64,000 bases of DNA from positions 52,147,157 through 52,211,156 of the forward strand of contig NC_060059.1 of assembly GCF_020283565.1 (NCBI RefSeq), written 5' to 3'. Both the position numbers and the translations under genes were made by a program. The notes under the pieces are model-generated. The model saw only the letters and a program-made list of their open reading frames with translations. It had not been told where the DNA came from and searched no databases. Below, piece by piece: positions 34,406-45,010 of the stretch (positions are counted from its first letter, which is position 1; each line of letters begins with the position of its first letter). This DNA comes from Trifolium pratense. Its lineage: Eukaryota; Streptophyta; Magnoliopsida; Fabales; Fabaceae.

Positions 34406-35345
34406 GATGTTCAATCCCTAACTTGACCCTGTGATTAGAAATTCAACACACCAAGAAAGAAAAAAAATGAAATATTAATTTATCATTTTATATACTGTAT
34501 CCCTCTCTTCCTGAACAGAAATTAAACCAACAAATATATCATCATTTGATCCAAATAAAACATAAAAATAATAACAACTAACCTCTTAAGTATATGAGAT
34601 CTATCAATTTAATCCTAAAGTATACGAAAATCAATCATATTTGCCTCTAACATCTTAATAGTAGTGACTAAATTGACGAATTTCATATACTTTAGGGACT
34701 ACTATACTACTTATTACATTAATATACTTTAGCGACTAAATTGGAGAGAGCAATGCTTTAGAGATTAAATTGAAGGTTTATTGACAAACAAATTAATCAA
34801 AATGGAAAACAAACAAATAACTAGGTGTACTTGTGTTATGTTCATGAATTCAATTTAACACAGATTCTTATGATGATAATTAAAATTAGTTATATGCAGT
34901 GAGAATTATGTAACTCATAGTTTCACCCTAACATTCTTTAAGTAGTAAAAATGATTTTTGTTTTCAAATAAAAAAAATCACCTTCAACAAGTGAAATGGA
35001 AATTGACGTGGTTTGATTATGTTGATTTGGATGAAAACACAATAATACAACTCATGATTTGAAGAAAAAAATAAAAAATTAATAGTTGGAAAGTGTAAGC
35101 AACAAAATTGGGAAAAGCGAGATGAAAGGGAATTGAGATGATGAATACCTGTAATAATAGTGATAGAAATGGTGGTGATGATGAAGTGGAAGCAATGTTA
35201 GAATAGAAGAAGAAGAAGAAGAGTGAGTGATGAAAAAGATGCGAAACGAATGAGAATAATACCTGAAGAATGAGCTGAATTCGATCCTAATTGCCGCTTC
35301 TTCTCTGTTTCTGTGTCTCTGATGATGATGATGGAAGGAAGCTTG
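34406..35345 (-). other. SPP 5' UTR with a probable leader intron
   Basis: Read on the minus strand, a leader-like segment ending CATTCTTCAG is followed by GTATTATTC (a donor near 35263). A matching acceptor, TCTAATCACAG, lies just 5' of the start codon (about 34428). A first noncoding exon around 35264-35345 with an 830-bp leader intron fits. A second possible donor lies near 35147. The intron holds a MITE-like stretch of GACTAAATTGA or TTTAGGGACTA words (about 34575-34790) and a (GAA)n tract near 35205. Confidence 0.45.
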
Positions 35346-35627
35346 GCAACTGTACAAAATTATTTTGCACAAATTAAAAATAAATTAATTTAATTTTAAT
35401 ATTTTTAGTAAAAAAAATATTTTTAATATTTATATTTCATATTTTTGACAATATTTCAAAAGTATTAATTAAGAAAATTTTTAAAGTCAGTATAATTTTC
35501 TTTTTCGTATTAATCCTCTAATTTTTAGAGAATAAAATTTAGTAATTCATAGTTCAATCACAAGGTAAGTAAAATGTAGTAAATAATTATTCCGATGCAA
35601 ATTTGAGTTTAAAGTTGGGTAAGAGTG

Positions 35628-35759
35628 GTCTCGTAAGTGTAGTTTAAATGGTAACTACCAGAGACATTATTGGAGTGACCGGAGTTCAAACTCTGAATTC
35701 CACATTTCTCCACATTTAAATGTCCGAGTCTAACCACTAGGCTAATTGACAAAAAAAAA
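35628..35759 (+). mobile_element. tRNA-like SINE
   Basis: A 132-bp insert with an A-box-like TGTAGTTTAAATGGTAA and a B-box-like GGAGTTCAAACTC, ending in an A-run. Flanked by 13-bp direct repeats with one mismatch, TTGGGTAAGAGTG (35615-35627) and TTGGGTAAAAGTG (35760-35772). Confidence 0.8.
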
Positions 35760-36068
35760 TTGGGTAAAAGTGTCTATTTTTCTTTGTAGATAAACAAAAT
35801 GATAATAGTCGTTGATAATTCACATAGACAAATGGAGAAATTGTGGTTCGAAAGTGGATGAGTTGAGCGAACCTAGATGGAGAAGTAAGGATTCAAAAGT
35901 GAAAGAATCAATATTCGAACTCGATTATGATGTCCAATCTAATAATTTTTGCCAATTAAACTAAGATTATAGAGTAACTATAACTACTGCTATGAAATAT
36001 TAATGTCTATAACCAATTATGTAATGCACAAGTTGTTAGCTTATAGTGTTGTATTATGAACAAATTTA

Positions 36069-36952
36069 TGGTTCGTTTGGCATGCCAAAAAAGCTAGTTT
36101 ATAGCTTATGTCTTATGACTTATAAGCTAAAAGATCTGTTTGGTAACAATCTTTTCGGAAAGAGTTTATAGCTTATTTTACTGACTTATTATAGCTTATT
36201 TTCCAGAAGCTATTTCATGTAGCTTCTGAGCTTATAGCTTCTATCTTATCATTTTTTCTTCCAATTTTACCCTTATAATTTTAACTTAAATCCAATTTTA
36301 TCCTTTTTAATTTATTATAGTATTACTATAATATAAAATAAAATAAATATGTTAGTCATGTTCCTATTCCTTTCACCTTTACAATTTATCTCTATTTCTA
36401 TTTCAATTTCAATTTATATACTTATACTATTCATTGTTCAATCAGAACGATCATTTTTTAATCTAATGAATGTAAAACAATTGTCAATGCTTGCATTTCA
36501 AAGATAATATTTACCGGTAAACATAAAAATATACATTTATATACAATATTATTTATATATAATGAAACTAAATATCCTACATACAAATAATGAAGATAAT
36601 TATACAAAAAAAAAATGAAGATAAATATTGATTTGATATGAAATAAAATTAAAATACTATATAAATGGATATAAATATTTAAAAGTTAATTATAAATAAA
36701 TAATCAAAATAAATAAATAATTATAAATAATTAAATTATCTCAAATATTAAATTAATATCAATTTTATTATGAGTTAAGAATGTCCTTTTATGTCATTTT
36801 ACATTATCAGCTAGTTGAACCGCTAATTTTACCAAACAGTTCAATTAGCTTATCAGCTATCAGTCATTAGTCATCAGCTATAAGCTAAAAGCTATCAGCT
36901 ATCAGTAATCACCTAACTTATCATCCAACCGTTATTTTTACCAAATTAAGCC
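36069..36952. mobile_element. Tourist/Harbinger-like non-autonomous element
   Basis: Ends TGGTTCGTTTGG and (inverted) GGCTTAATTTGG lie inside TTA on both sides (36066-36068, 36953-36955). Both subterminal zones repeat AGCTTATAGC, TAGCTTATCAG and TAAGCTA words in both orientations (36095-36250, 36810-36910). AT-rich interior, no transposase. Confidence 0.65.
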
Positions 36953-36955
36953 TTA

Positions 36956-37706
36956 GTTTCTCCAATTTTTCCTTTATAAGACTCGATTTAAGATCTTGCT
37001 TAAATTAAATAATGTGTTCACTTACACTAGATGAATGTGTTGCCAAAAAGAATCTCCTTCACACACATGGTTAGGCATGAGATAATGAAATGAGGGGCCA
37101 GCGTTCCATTTGGATTACCAAGTGTTGGATTGGGTTTCATCAATTATCAAAGTGGAGCATTTGTCTTCTCAAGCACCAAAACTATAGTAAAAATTTATAA
37201 TTAGTGATTTATAGGTTAAATTAATCAATAAAAAACATATTCAATAATTAAATAACTATTTAAAAATATATTTAATGACTAAAATGACTAATAAAAGAAA
37301 TATTTATAGATATATTTATAATTTTGATATATTTATAGACTAATGTGAAAGTCAGTTGCACTTTTAAGTCCAAAACCTATAATAAAAAGTACAACCCTCT
37401 TGCATCTTTCTTTTAGCATTTCAGTTAAAGAGAATAAAGGAAATTAAATATACCACAAAAAAAAAGAATAAAGGAAAATTGGATGAATATCAGTTAACAT
37501 ATTCCATGGTATAAGTATTTAGAGAATAAATAACAGGCATGCATAAATCAAGTATCATATCATAATATGTTTTATATGATGAAATATCATTAGATTCCTA
37601 TGAAAATTTATTTACATAGCCACTCCATAGTAATTAATTATATTTAAACAATTAATACATAGAAGAAAAATAGAAAAATGAGACAGATGTATATTTATTT
37701 TACTAT
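36956..37706. other. intergenic, no gene seen
   Basis: AT-rich DNA up to the retrotransposon fragment, with nothing recognised. Confidence 0.5.
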
Positions 37707-38232
37707 GATATAGCACCAGAAGATCAAGAAAATACCACTTTCATGTGCCTTTTTGCACATTTGCTTACCGGAGGATGCCCTTCGGCCTATGCAATGCACC
37801 TGGAACTTTCCAAAGATGTTTGGTTAGTATTTTTTCTGACTTTATTGAAAATTGTATAGAGGTTTTTATGGATGATTTCACTATTTATGGATCTTCTTTT
37901 GATGACTGTCTGAAAAATTTGGACAAAGTCCTGCAGAGATGCATTGATTCTAACTTTGTTTTGAATTATGAAAAATGTCATTTTATGATTGAACAAGGCA
38001 CACTGCTAGGACATATAATCTCTCAAAAAGGGATGGAAGTGGATCCTGCAATGATTGATGGTATTTCAATAATTTACCTTACCCATCTTGCGTTCGCGAG
38101 ATTCGTTCTTTTCTTAGCCTTGCAAAATTCTATAGGAGTTTTATTAAGGATTTCAGCAAGATAGCCCTTCCATGGTCTAATTTGCTTCAAAAAGATGTCA
38201 ATTTCACTTTTGATGACAAATGCAATAGGGCG
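37707..38232 (+). pseudogene. Ty3/Gypsy (Athila/Tat-type) reverse transcriptase fragment
   Basis: Begins at APEDQEN and continues through [20 protein letters not shown], the catalytic-site block VFMDDF, and FVLNYEKCHFM...LLGHIIS. It then slips frame near 38070, with RSFLSLAKFY and DFSKIA visible in another frame, and ends at [10 protein letters not shown] one-base insertion in the T-run near 37752 breaks the start. It corresponds to the same RT region as residues about 1060-1230 of the element at 48,797 but is a different, older family member. No LTR or other domain is present. The right edge is fused to the CHLH fragment. Confidence 0.85.
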
Positions 38233-40785
38233 TTTGATTGGAGGACCTGCTAGGCAAGATCATCCAAGGGCTATTGAAGCTTTGATGAAGCTTGATGTTC
38301 CTTATATTGTTGCATTTCCACTGGTTTTCCAAACAACTGAAGAATGGCTGAACAGTACTTTGGGTTTGCATCCAATTCAGGTTGCTCTTCAAGTTGCATT
38401 GCCTGAGCTAGATGGTGGCATGGAGCCAATAGTTTTCGCCAGTCGAGATCCCAAAACTGGTAAAATATTCTCACTATCACGTCCTTTAACCGTTTACTTG
38501 TAAGAACAATTCAGTGATGTTTATTGATTACTGGCTATGTTTTCAGGAAAATCTCATGCTTTCACAAGAGAGTGGAGCAGCTATGCACCAGGGCAATCAG
38601 ATGGGCTGAATTGAAGAGAAAAACAAAGGTACTTAACATTTTCAAAATCTTTGTCGCATATTTGGTTCAAGGAAAATCATAAAATTGCCTGCAAGATTAT
38701 TTCATAAGGTTGTGTAGGGAAATAATATAACGAAGATTGAAGTTGATATCCAATATGAATTTTCTCTGTTTGTTCCTATTGTCTTATTAAGAGTTAATTT
38801 CAATGAATTAGAAATCGAAAATAATCTGCGAGTTTCTATATTTGATATTTACTCAAACTGTAAATGATATAGAAATAATCTGTAGTGATAAATTCTGTTA
38901 CTTTGAACCATATTTCATACTCTTTTTTGCATAGCTGCAAAATGAAAGTTAAAAGAGTCCAATAAGTGCAGCTGAGATGGTAAAAGGCTGTGGTGAATTC
39001 TCCACACTTAGTGTGTGAGTTTCACGACTAGGCTCTTTGGGAAGAAAAAGTTAAAAGAAGTTAATAGTATCAGTGAAATTTTGATATTTACTTTTGTTAG
39101 ATTTGGCCTAAATGAAAACATGTTAGTTAGAAGTCGCCTTTTGTTAACAGAAAGAGTAGCCTCATGTCTTGGCATTTTATATTGTGGGACAATATAAATG
39201 TTCATTGCATTCTTGATCTTTTATTCATTTCCTATAGGAATTTATTCGAACTTCATCTTTCATGTAAATTCATAATTTTGTCTCACCAATATCTAAAAAT
39301 CATATTGATCTCAATTTCTCATCATACAGTGTTGCCAGTATCATAAGTGTGTCTCACTAATATCATATGCATTTGCAATGCAGTAAAACCTTCATTTTGA
39401 ATTTACTGCATATTCTCATTTGATTTATGAGAAGTTTGACTTATATTGTTGAAATTCTATTGATGTGTACGCGTACAGGAAGATAAGAAACTAGCAATTA
39501 CTGTCTTCAGTTTCCCACCAGACAAAGGAAATGTAGGAACTGCTGCATACCTAAAGGTGATGGCTACAATGTTGAGGTCTTCCAGAGACTTCAGAAGCAT
39601 TGATAGAAGATATATTGCACGACAAAGAAGCGCAATTCAGCAGCCCAAATCTCAACATTGCTTACAAAATGAATGTTCGCGAATACAAAGCTCTCACTCC
39701 CTATTCAACAGCATTAGAAGAAAATTGGGGAAAACCTCCCGGGAATCTGAATGCAGACGGAGAGAATCTATTGGTATACGGGAAACAATACGGTAATGTA
39801 TTCACCGGTGTTCAACCTACATTTGGTTATGAAGGCGATCCTATGCGGTTTCTTTTCTCCAAATCTGCTAGCCCTCATCATTGTTTTGCAGCATATTACT
39901 CTTTTGTCGAGAAAATTTTCAAAGCTGATGTTGTTCTTAATTTCAGGACACACGGTTCCCTTGAATTCATGCCTGGAAAGCAGGTAGGGATGAGTGATGT
40001 ATGTTACCCTGACAGTCTGATCGGGAATATTCCAAACGTCTATTACTATGCTGCAAACAACCCTTCCGAGGCTACCATAGCCAAACGCAGGAGCTACGCA
40101 AATACCATAAGCTATCTGACTCCTCCAGCCGAAAATGCAGGACTGTACAAGGGTCTTAAGCAGTTAAGTGAACTCATCTCGTCGTATCAGTCCCTCAAGG
40201 ACACTGGCTGCGGTCAACAAATTGTGAGTTCAATTATTAGCACGGCCAAACAATGTAATCTCGACAAGGATGTGGATTTTCCAGAAGAGTGTGTTGAGCT
40301 TCCAACTAAAGAGCGTGATCTTTTTGTTGGGAAGGTGTATAATAAGATCATGGAGATTGAGTCCCGTCTGTTGCCTTGTGGACTCCATGTCATTAGTGAG
40401 CCACCAACAGCCATGGAAGCAGTTGCTACATTGGTGAACATAGCTGTACTTGATCGTGTGGAAGAAGGTATTTCCTCCCTCCCTTCTATACTAGCTGAGA
40501 GTGTAGGAAGAAACATAGAGGAAATTTATAGAAGCAGTGACAAAGGAGTATTAAAGGATGTAGAGCTTCTTCGCCAAATAACCGAAGTATCACGAGGAGC
40601 AATTACTTCCTTTGTGGAGAGAACTACTAATAGCAAGGGTCAAGTTGTTGATGTATCTAACAAACTTACCTCAATCCTTGGATTCGGCATAAACGAACCA
40701 TGGATTCAGTACTTGTCAGACACCAAATTTTATCGAGGTGATAGAGAAAAACTCAGAGTTTTGTTTGAGTACCTGGGAATTTTAC
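38233..40785 (+). pseudogene. CHLH: magnesium-chelatase subunit H fragment, truncated at both ends and frameshifted
   Basis: CHLH binds protoporphyrin IX in the chloroplast Mg-chelatase of chlorophyll synthesis. Exon-like pieces are 38233-38459 ([18 protein letters not shown] onward), 38547-38628, and 39479 to the end, with GT...AG introns retained. The piece is therefore a DNA-level copy rather than a retrocopy. Lesions: a one-base loss near 38562; a missing stretch of about 14 codons with frame change at about 39556 (after GTAAYL); a one-base loss near 39577; and replacement of the conserved sequence after FEYLG by ILPR and a stop at 40793. The N-terminal half and the C-terminal part (several hundred residues) are absent. 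The 397-codon frame from 39600 looks intact but has altered conserved residues (FRTHGSLEF where HFGTHGSLEF is usual). Confidence 0.9.
38957..39046 (+). mobile_element. short SINE-like insert in a CHLH-fragment intron
   Basis: A 90-bp insert between direct repeats AAAGTTAAAAGA (38945-38956 and 39047-39058, the left copy reading GAAAGTTAAAAGA). It has an A-box-like GCAGCTGAGATGGTAAAAGG and a degenerate second box. CACTTAGTGTGTGAG resembles a word in the SINE at 47105-47240. Confidence 0.5.
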
Positions 40786-40793
40786 CGAGGTGA

Positions 40794-41443
40794 ATGAGAA
40801 TTTTCTGATGCTAATAACCATTTCCACAAGATAACATTAATACTATCCAGAACAATAAAATTACTAATAATATTTGTCCACGAATCAGAAGTTCCATCGA
40901 CACGGTTTGAACATTACTAGAACTTCTCATTGACAATAACAAATAAGAAACTCAAACATAAGTACAACTTTCTCCTTTACCTGAACCTAACAATACAATA
41001 ACAAGTTAATGCATATAATCCTCCAAAACGAAGCCCTGATTTTCAGGGCATACTTAGTAAATAAGAAAACAATCATAACTGTTTTTGTAACCTCAAACAC
41101 AGAAAATGTCACTTATTCATTTATATAATATAACTGCAATACTTAAACTTCATTCAAGTTGTGCACAAATAATACAGGATTCAACATATGTTCTCAATTG
41201 ATGAAAAACCAATTGGACAACAAAATTTGTATGAAGATAAACAAATTAATAGTATTTAACAAATCATGAACCTATCAAACAGAGGGTTTGTGCTAGCTAT
41301 ACTCTAAAATTAACAATGATGTAGAGAGTAGAGACAACTCATGATATTGTTAACTAAATACTAATGTTGGTCTCCTTTGATCATCCTAATTTTGATACAG
41401 ACCCAACATCATAATGAATAATAACTACCCACAATCATAACTA
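40794..41443. other. intergenic, no gene seen
   Basis: AT-rich DNA between the CHLH fragment and the convergent B3 pseudogene. Nothing recognised. Confidence 0.5.
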
Positions 41444-42179
41444 CTAATGTTGATCTCCTCTGACTTGATGACGACAATAGGCACGGAGAACCGAGAAAAC
41501 AAACTGACGGTTGTATTGATCCCAAAGGAATCCGATTTCATCTCCAATCTTTAAGTTCCTTCGAAGTACGAAATCTCTGATCCGCGTGTCTTTAAAGACA
41601 TGGCTTTGATTCGAAGGGCGAATGGTGAAAACGAGAGAATGGACAGAGTTTGTGTCGAAATCCCATACCGGAACACGGACGGCTCTATTCTCACAAATTT
41701 AACGACCACCCAAGACCGGAACAATTAAATCTTTGGCCAATTCACTCTTGATCAAGATATTACAATTTACAATTACTACCAAGATCAGTTTGTTTCAACA
41801 CTTTCTTGATTTTCCATGGATCATCAAAAAGTACCAACCCAGTTGAACAATTCCAGTTTCTTGGTCTTCTTGCAACAGGAAGAGGAACATGAACAATAGC
41901 AGGAGAAGCATTGCATACGTTGTTCTTTTTTGTTCCTTGCAGGGAAAGTTTTCGTTTCTTTGCCAAATGAGTTTCATCATCGCTGGTCTCACAATGGAAT
42001 GAAAAACGGCACGAGGCACTATCAGCAGCGGCTAAAGATAGACAGAGACATACAGAGTTGTTGATGATGTTCTTGGTAAAAACATCATCTTGCAAATGAC
42101 GAGAACCACCACAACCACCTAGTGAGAGACGGACACCAAAAACAACAACATCATCATCATCGATGTTCTTGCGTTTCAT
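41444..42179 (-). pseudogene. B3-domain (DUF313-type) protein gene with a 7-bp duplication and an internal stop
   Basis: Starts MKRKNIDDDD at 42179. An N-terminal low-complexity region is followed by RRPRNWNCSTG and PWKIKKVLKQTDLGSN, the lead into a plant B3 DNA-binding domain. At 41761-41774 TACAATT is duplicated in tandem and shifts the frame into a stop. Removing seven bases would restore continuity. Beyond it the B3 domain reads on (ILIKSELAKDLIVPVLGGR), hits TAA at 41699-41701, then continues through VRVPVWDFD, FVLRRNLKIGDEIGFLWD and QFVFSVLRAYCR to TAG at 41444-41446. Intact members are nuclear DNA-binding regulators. Two lesions point to a recent pseudogene, unless a truncated form is made. 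Confidence 0.8.
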
Positions 42180-42282
42180 GATTGTTTGTGGATTTTTCTG
42201 TTTTCTTCTTGGCAGCAACAGAGAAAGAGAAAGAAAGATTAGGGCGCGCAAGTAATAAGAAAGAAACAAAGAAAGAAAGATT

Positions 42283-42437
<155 letters not shown>

Positions 42438-42467
42438 GAGTACTGTTGTGAACTGAAGTGTTATTAG

Positions 42468-42504
<37 letters not shown>
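42468..42504. repeat. (ATT)n microsatellite, left half
   Basis: ATT repeats end abruptly at 42504 where the Helitron begins. ATT repeats resume at 46823, so the two were one tract before insertion. Confidence 0.9.
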
Positions 42505-42505
<1 letters not shown>

Positions 42506-43123
42506 CTATTATTTATATGTTTGAGAGTTTCTCTCTCATGATCAATTTATTAGGTGGCATCCTCTCAAGAAATTTAATCTCACGTGGCATTCTCTCATAT
42601 CATTTTGTTGACGTGTCATCATTCTGTGCTTTCTTCTTAGAAGATTTAGTCATTAATCCTCAATAATAAATATAGAAATTTCCTATGCTCAATTTTTTTT
42701 TTTACGTAATTAAATCAATCAATTAATATTAGAAGATTTCATGAAAATTGAATAGCCAAGCAATTAGAAAAAAATTAAAAAGAAACAAATTCTTTTGTTC
42801 GTAATTAAAAGGAAATAATTTAATACAAGATTACAAGACTATTGTTCGAAAAATTACTGTTTCAGTATTAATTATTGATATTGATTCATGAAAAGAATCG
42901 GTTTATTTTACACATTATTAGCATTCAATATATTCCAATTTTACGAGATTCTTAGCTTATTTAAAAAAATTAATTATTAATTATTGTCTTACTATATAAG
43001 TTTTTGCATTAGCTAGATCAAAATGGTTAAAATAAAAAATAATAATAATTATAGATTATAATATATTATTTCAAAAAAAAAACAATTTTTTATGAATTTC
43101 GAAAAATTACTAATTTCTATATT

Positions 43124-43201
43124 TTTTTTGTTTTCACCACCAATTTAATCTGGTTCGGGACAAGTTCAACGTCAATCACCACTGACCAACTAACTATTAG
43201 T
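43124..43201 (-). mobile_element. short SINE (family 2, minus orientation)
   Basis: A 78-bp insert whose inverse contains GGTCAGTGGTGATTG and CCGAACCAGATTAAA, shared with 10839-10996. Flanked by perfect 14-bp repeats CTAATTTCTATATT (43110-43123 and 43202-43215). Confidence 0.8.
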
Positions 43202-44913
43202 CTAATTTCTATATTAATTAGTTATGCAAATTTAATATTTTTTTTTATTCATGTACGTCCAAATAATTCATTTGTGTGAAATTTTTATTTTTATTTTGTG
43301 TAAAACATTGATATATTCCAAAAAAGGAATCAATATATTTTTAATTAATTTTTAGTAATGGTTTTAACTACACATTTTGGGCAAATTACTTATATACCCA
43401 TGTTTATTATTCTATATAAGAGGTCTTTTGATGAACATTACAATCACATTTCAGGTATGTCTCTTTGTTATTCTATAAGAGGTCTTTGGATGAACATTAC
43501 ACAAGTTTATAATTTTCGTGACTCTTCATTGTTTTATTTGTAGTAGTGAAGTCGACGATCCAAATTGCAATGTGTTGGTATATATCTTTAATTTACATCT
43601 TTCTACTACATTTTTTTGTTGATATAAGTTTTGTACTTAAATGATGTTTATAAATAATTATAATCGTACTAATTTTGAGATATAATTTTTTATTTGCAGA
43701 TCCATGTAGAAGAATGACAATATTCCTTATACAAATTAGAATTTAGCAGTATCAACTATTGTTATTGTTCTATTAATATAAGCAAAATAAATCTGTCTAT
43801 TTTATTTTTATATGCAAAATAAACCTGTTTATTATTCACATAGAAAAAACTTGATAAAAAAGAACATCGAAAAATGGCACGCTATGAGTCATCTATGGTT
43901 CTGAATTATTATTTATTTTGACTTTATGGTTCTGAAATTTTAAATTCAAAGTTAATGGAAAGAATGTTTTTTTGTTACAAGAATGAAAATTTTCAATTAA
44001 TTAGAAAACATATTAATACCAATTTTGAAACACATACACTTAAATGAATTCAAATTAAATACCATAATGATTAAATATATTAATTATAAAACGTATCAAT
44101 CTAATATTAACAGGGTCCATGATTTATTTCCTATTAGGTTTTTTCTTGGGTACAATGACTATAAAAAATAAAATACGTTGAAGACATAACCAAAATGAAT
44201 CATGATTATATGTGATGTGATAATAATAATATTCTATGATTTTGAAATTTAATTTTAAATTCAAAATAAATTGAGAGAATATTTTATTTTAATAAAAAAT
44301 ATATTAGAGAATATTTTATTTTAATAAAAAATATATTAATGGCAATTTTGAAATATTTCTACTTAAATGAATTCAATTCTTTAGAAAATATAACATAATT
44401 TTTTTTGGAAAAGCAATTTTTTTAATTAAATAGAGAAAAGAGCACAAGAAGTGCTAAAACACAATACAAGCAAAGTCTGGTATATAAGAGCCTCAAAAAA
44501 ACCAAAGTTCAACTTTAAGCATGGAGCTCATAAGCTCAGTCCTGTCCTTATATGATAACAGAACATCAAAGAGATACAATATGTCCAGAATAAAACTAAA
44601 AAACACCAAAAAAACAATCTAGAAAAGATAACATTTTCGTTAATATTCATATTGTGTCAATAAAACATTAGTCAAAGCAAATATGAATTCACATAAAAGG
44701 AAAAAAAAAGAATGAAATAATTATCATTAAAATTATTGCACAAAATAATTAAGAGATCATTAAGATGGTCAATGAAAATTTGAATCCATCCAGAAAAATT
44801 CTTAGGTGAGTACTCACCCAACAATTAATGGTTAGGCACATTCAATAAGATAATTACATGTAATAAAACCATAATAATAAACAAATATGTTAAAACTAAA
44901 AAGACAATAGACA

Positions 44914-45010
44914 TCTATTATTTATATGTTTAGGAGTTTCTCTCTCATAGTCTTATTCCTATGTGACACCATTTCATTGATCCATGTCTTATGTGACATT
45001 CTAATATGAA
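44914..45010 (+). repeat. second Helitron 5' terminus inside the Helitron
   Basis: TCTATTATTTATATGTTTAG, then GAGTTTCTCTCTCAT, closely repeats the terminus at 42505 (TCTATTATTTATATGTTTGA, then GAGTTTCTCTCTCAT). It is also preceded by A, and similarity continues for about 100 bp. No matching 3' hairpin plus CTRR lies between it and 46822. Confidence 0.75.

Noticed and set aside
35079..35372. 97-aa minus-strand frame rich in His and Tyr
   Set aside because: Low-complexity frame over the SPP leader region with GAA and GATGAT repeats. No conserved feature.
39600..40793. 397-codon CHLH frame as a functional gene
   Set aside because: Upstream exons are out of frame and truncated, and the C-terminus is replaced. 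It covers only part of the protein.
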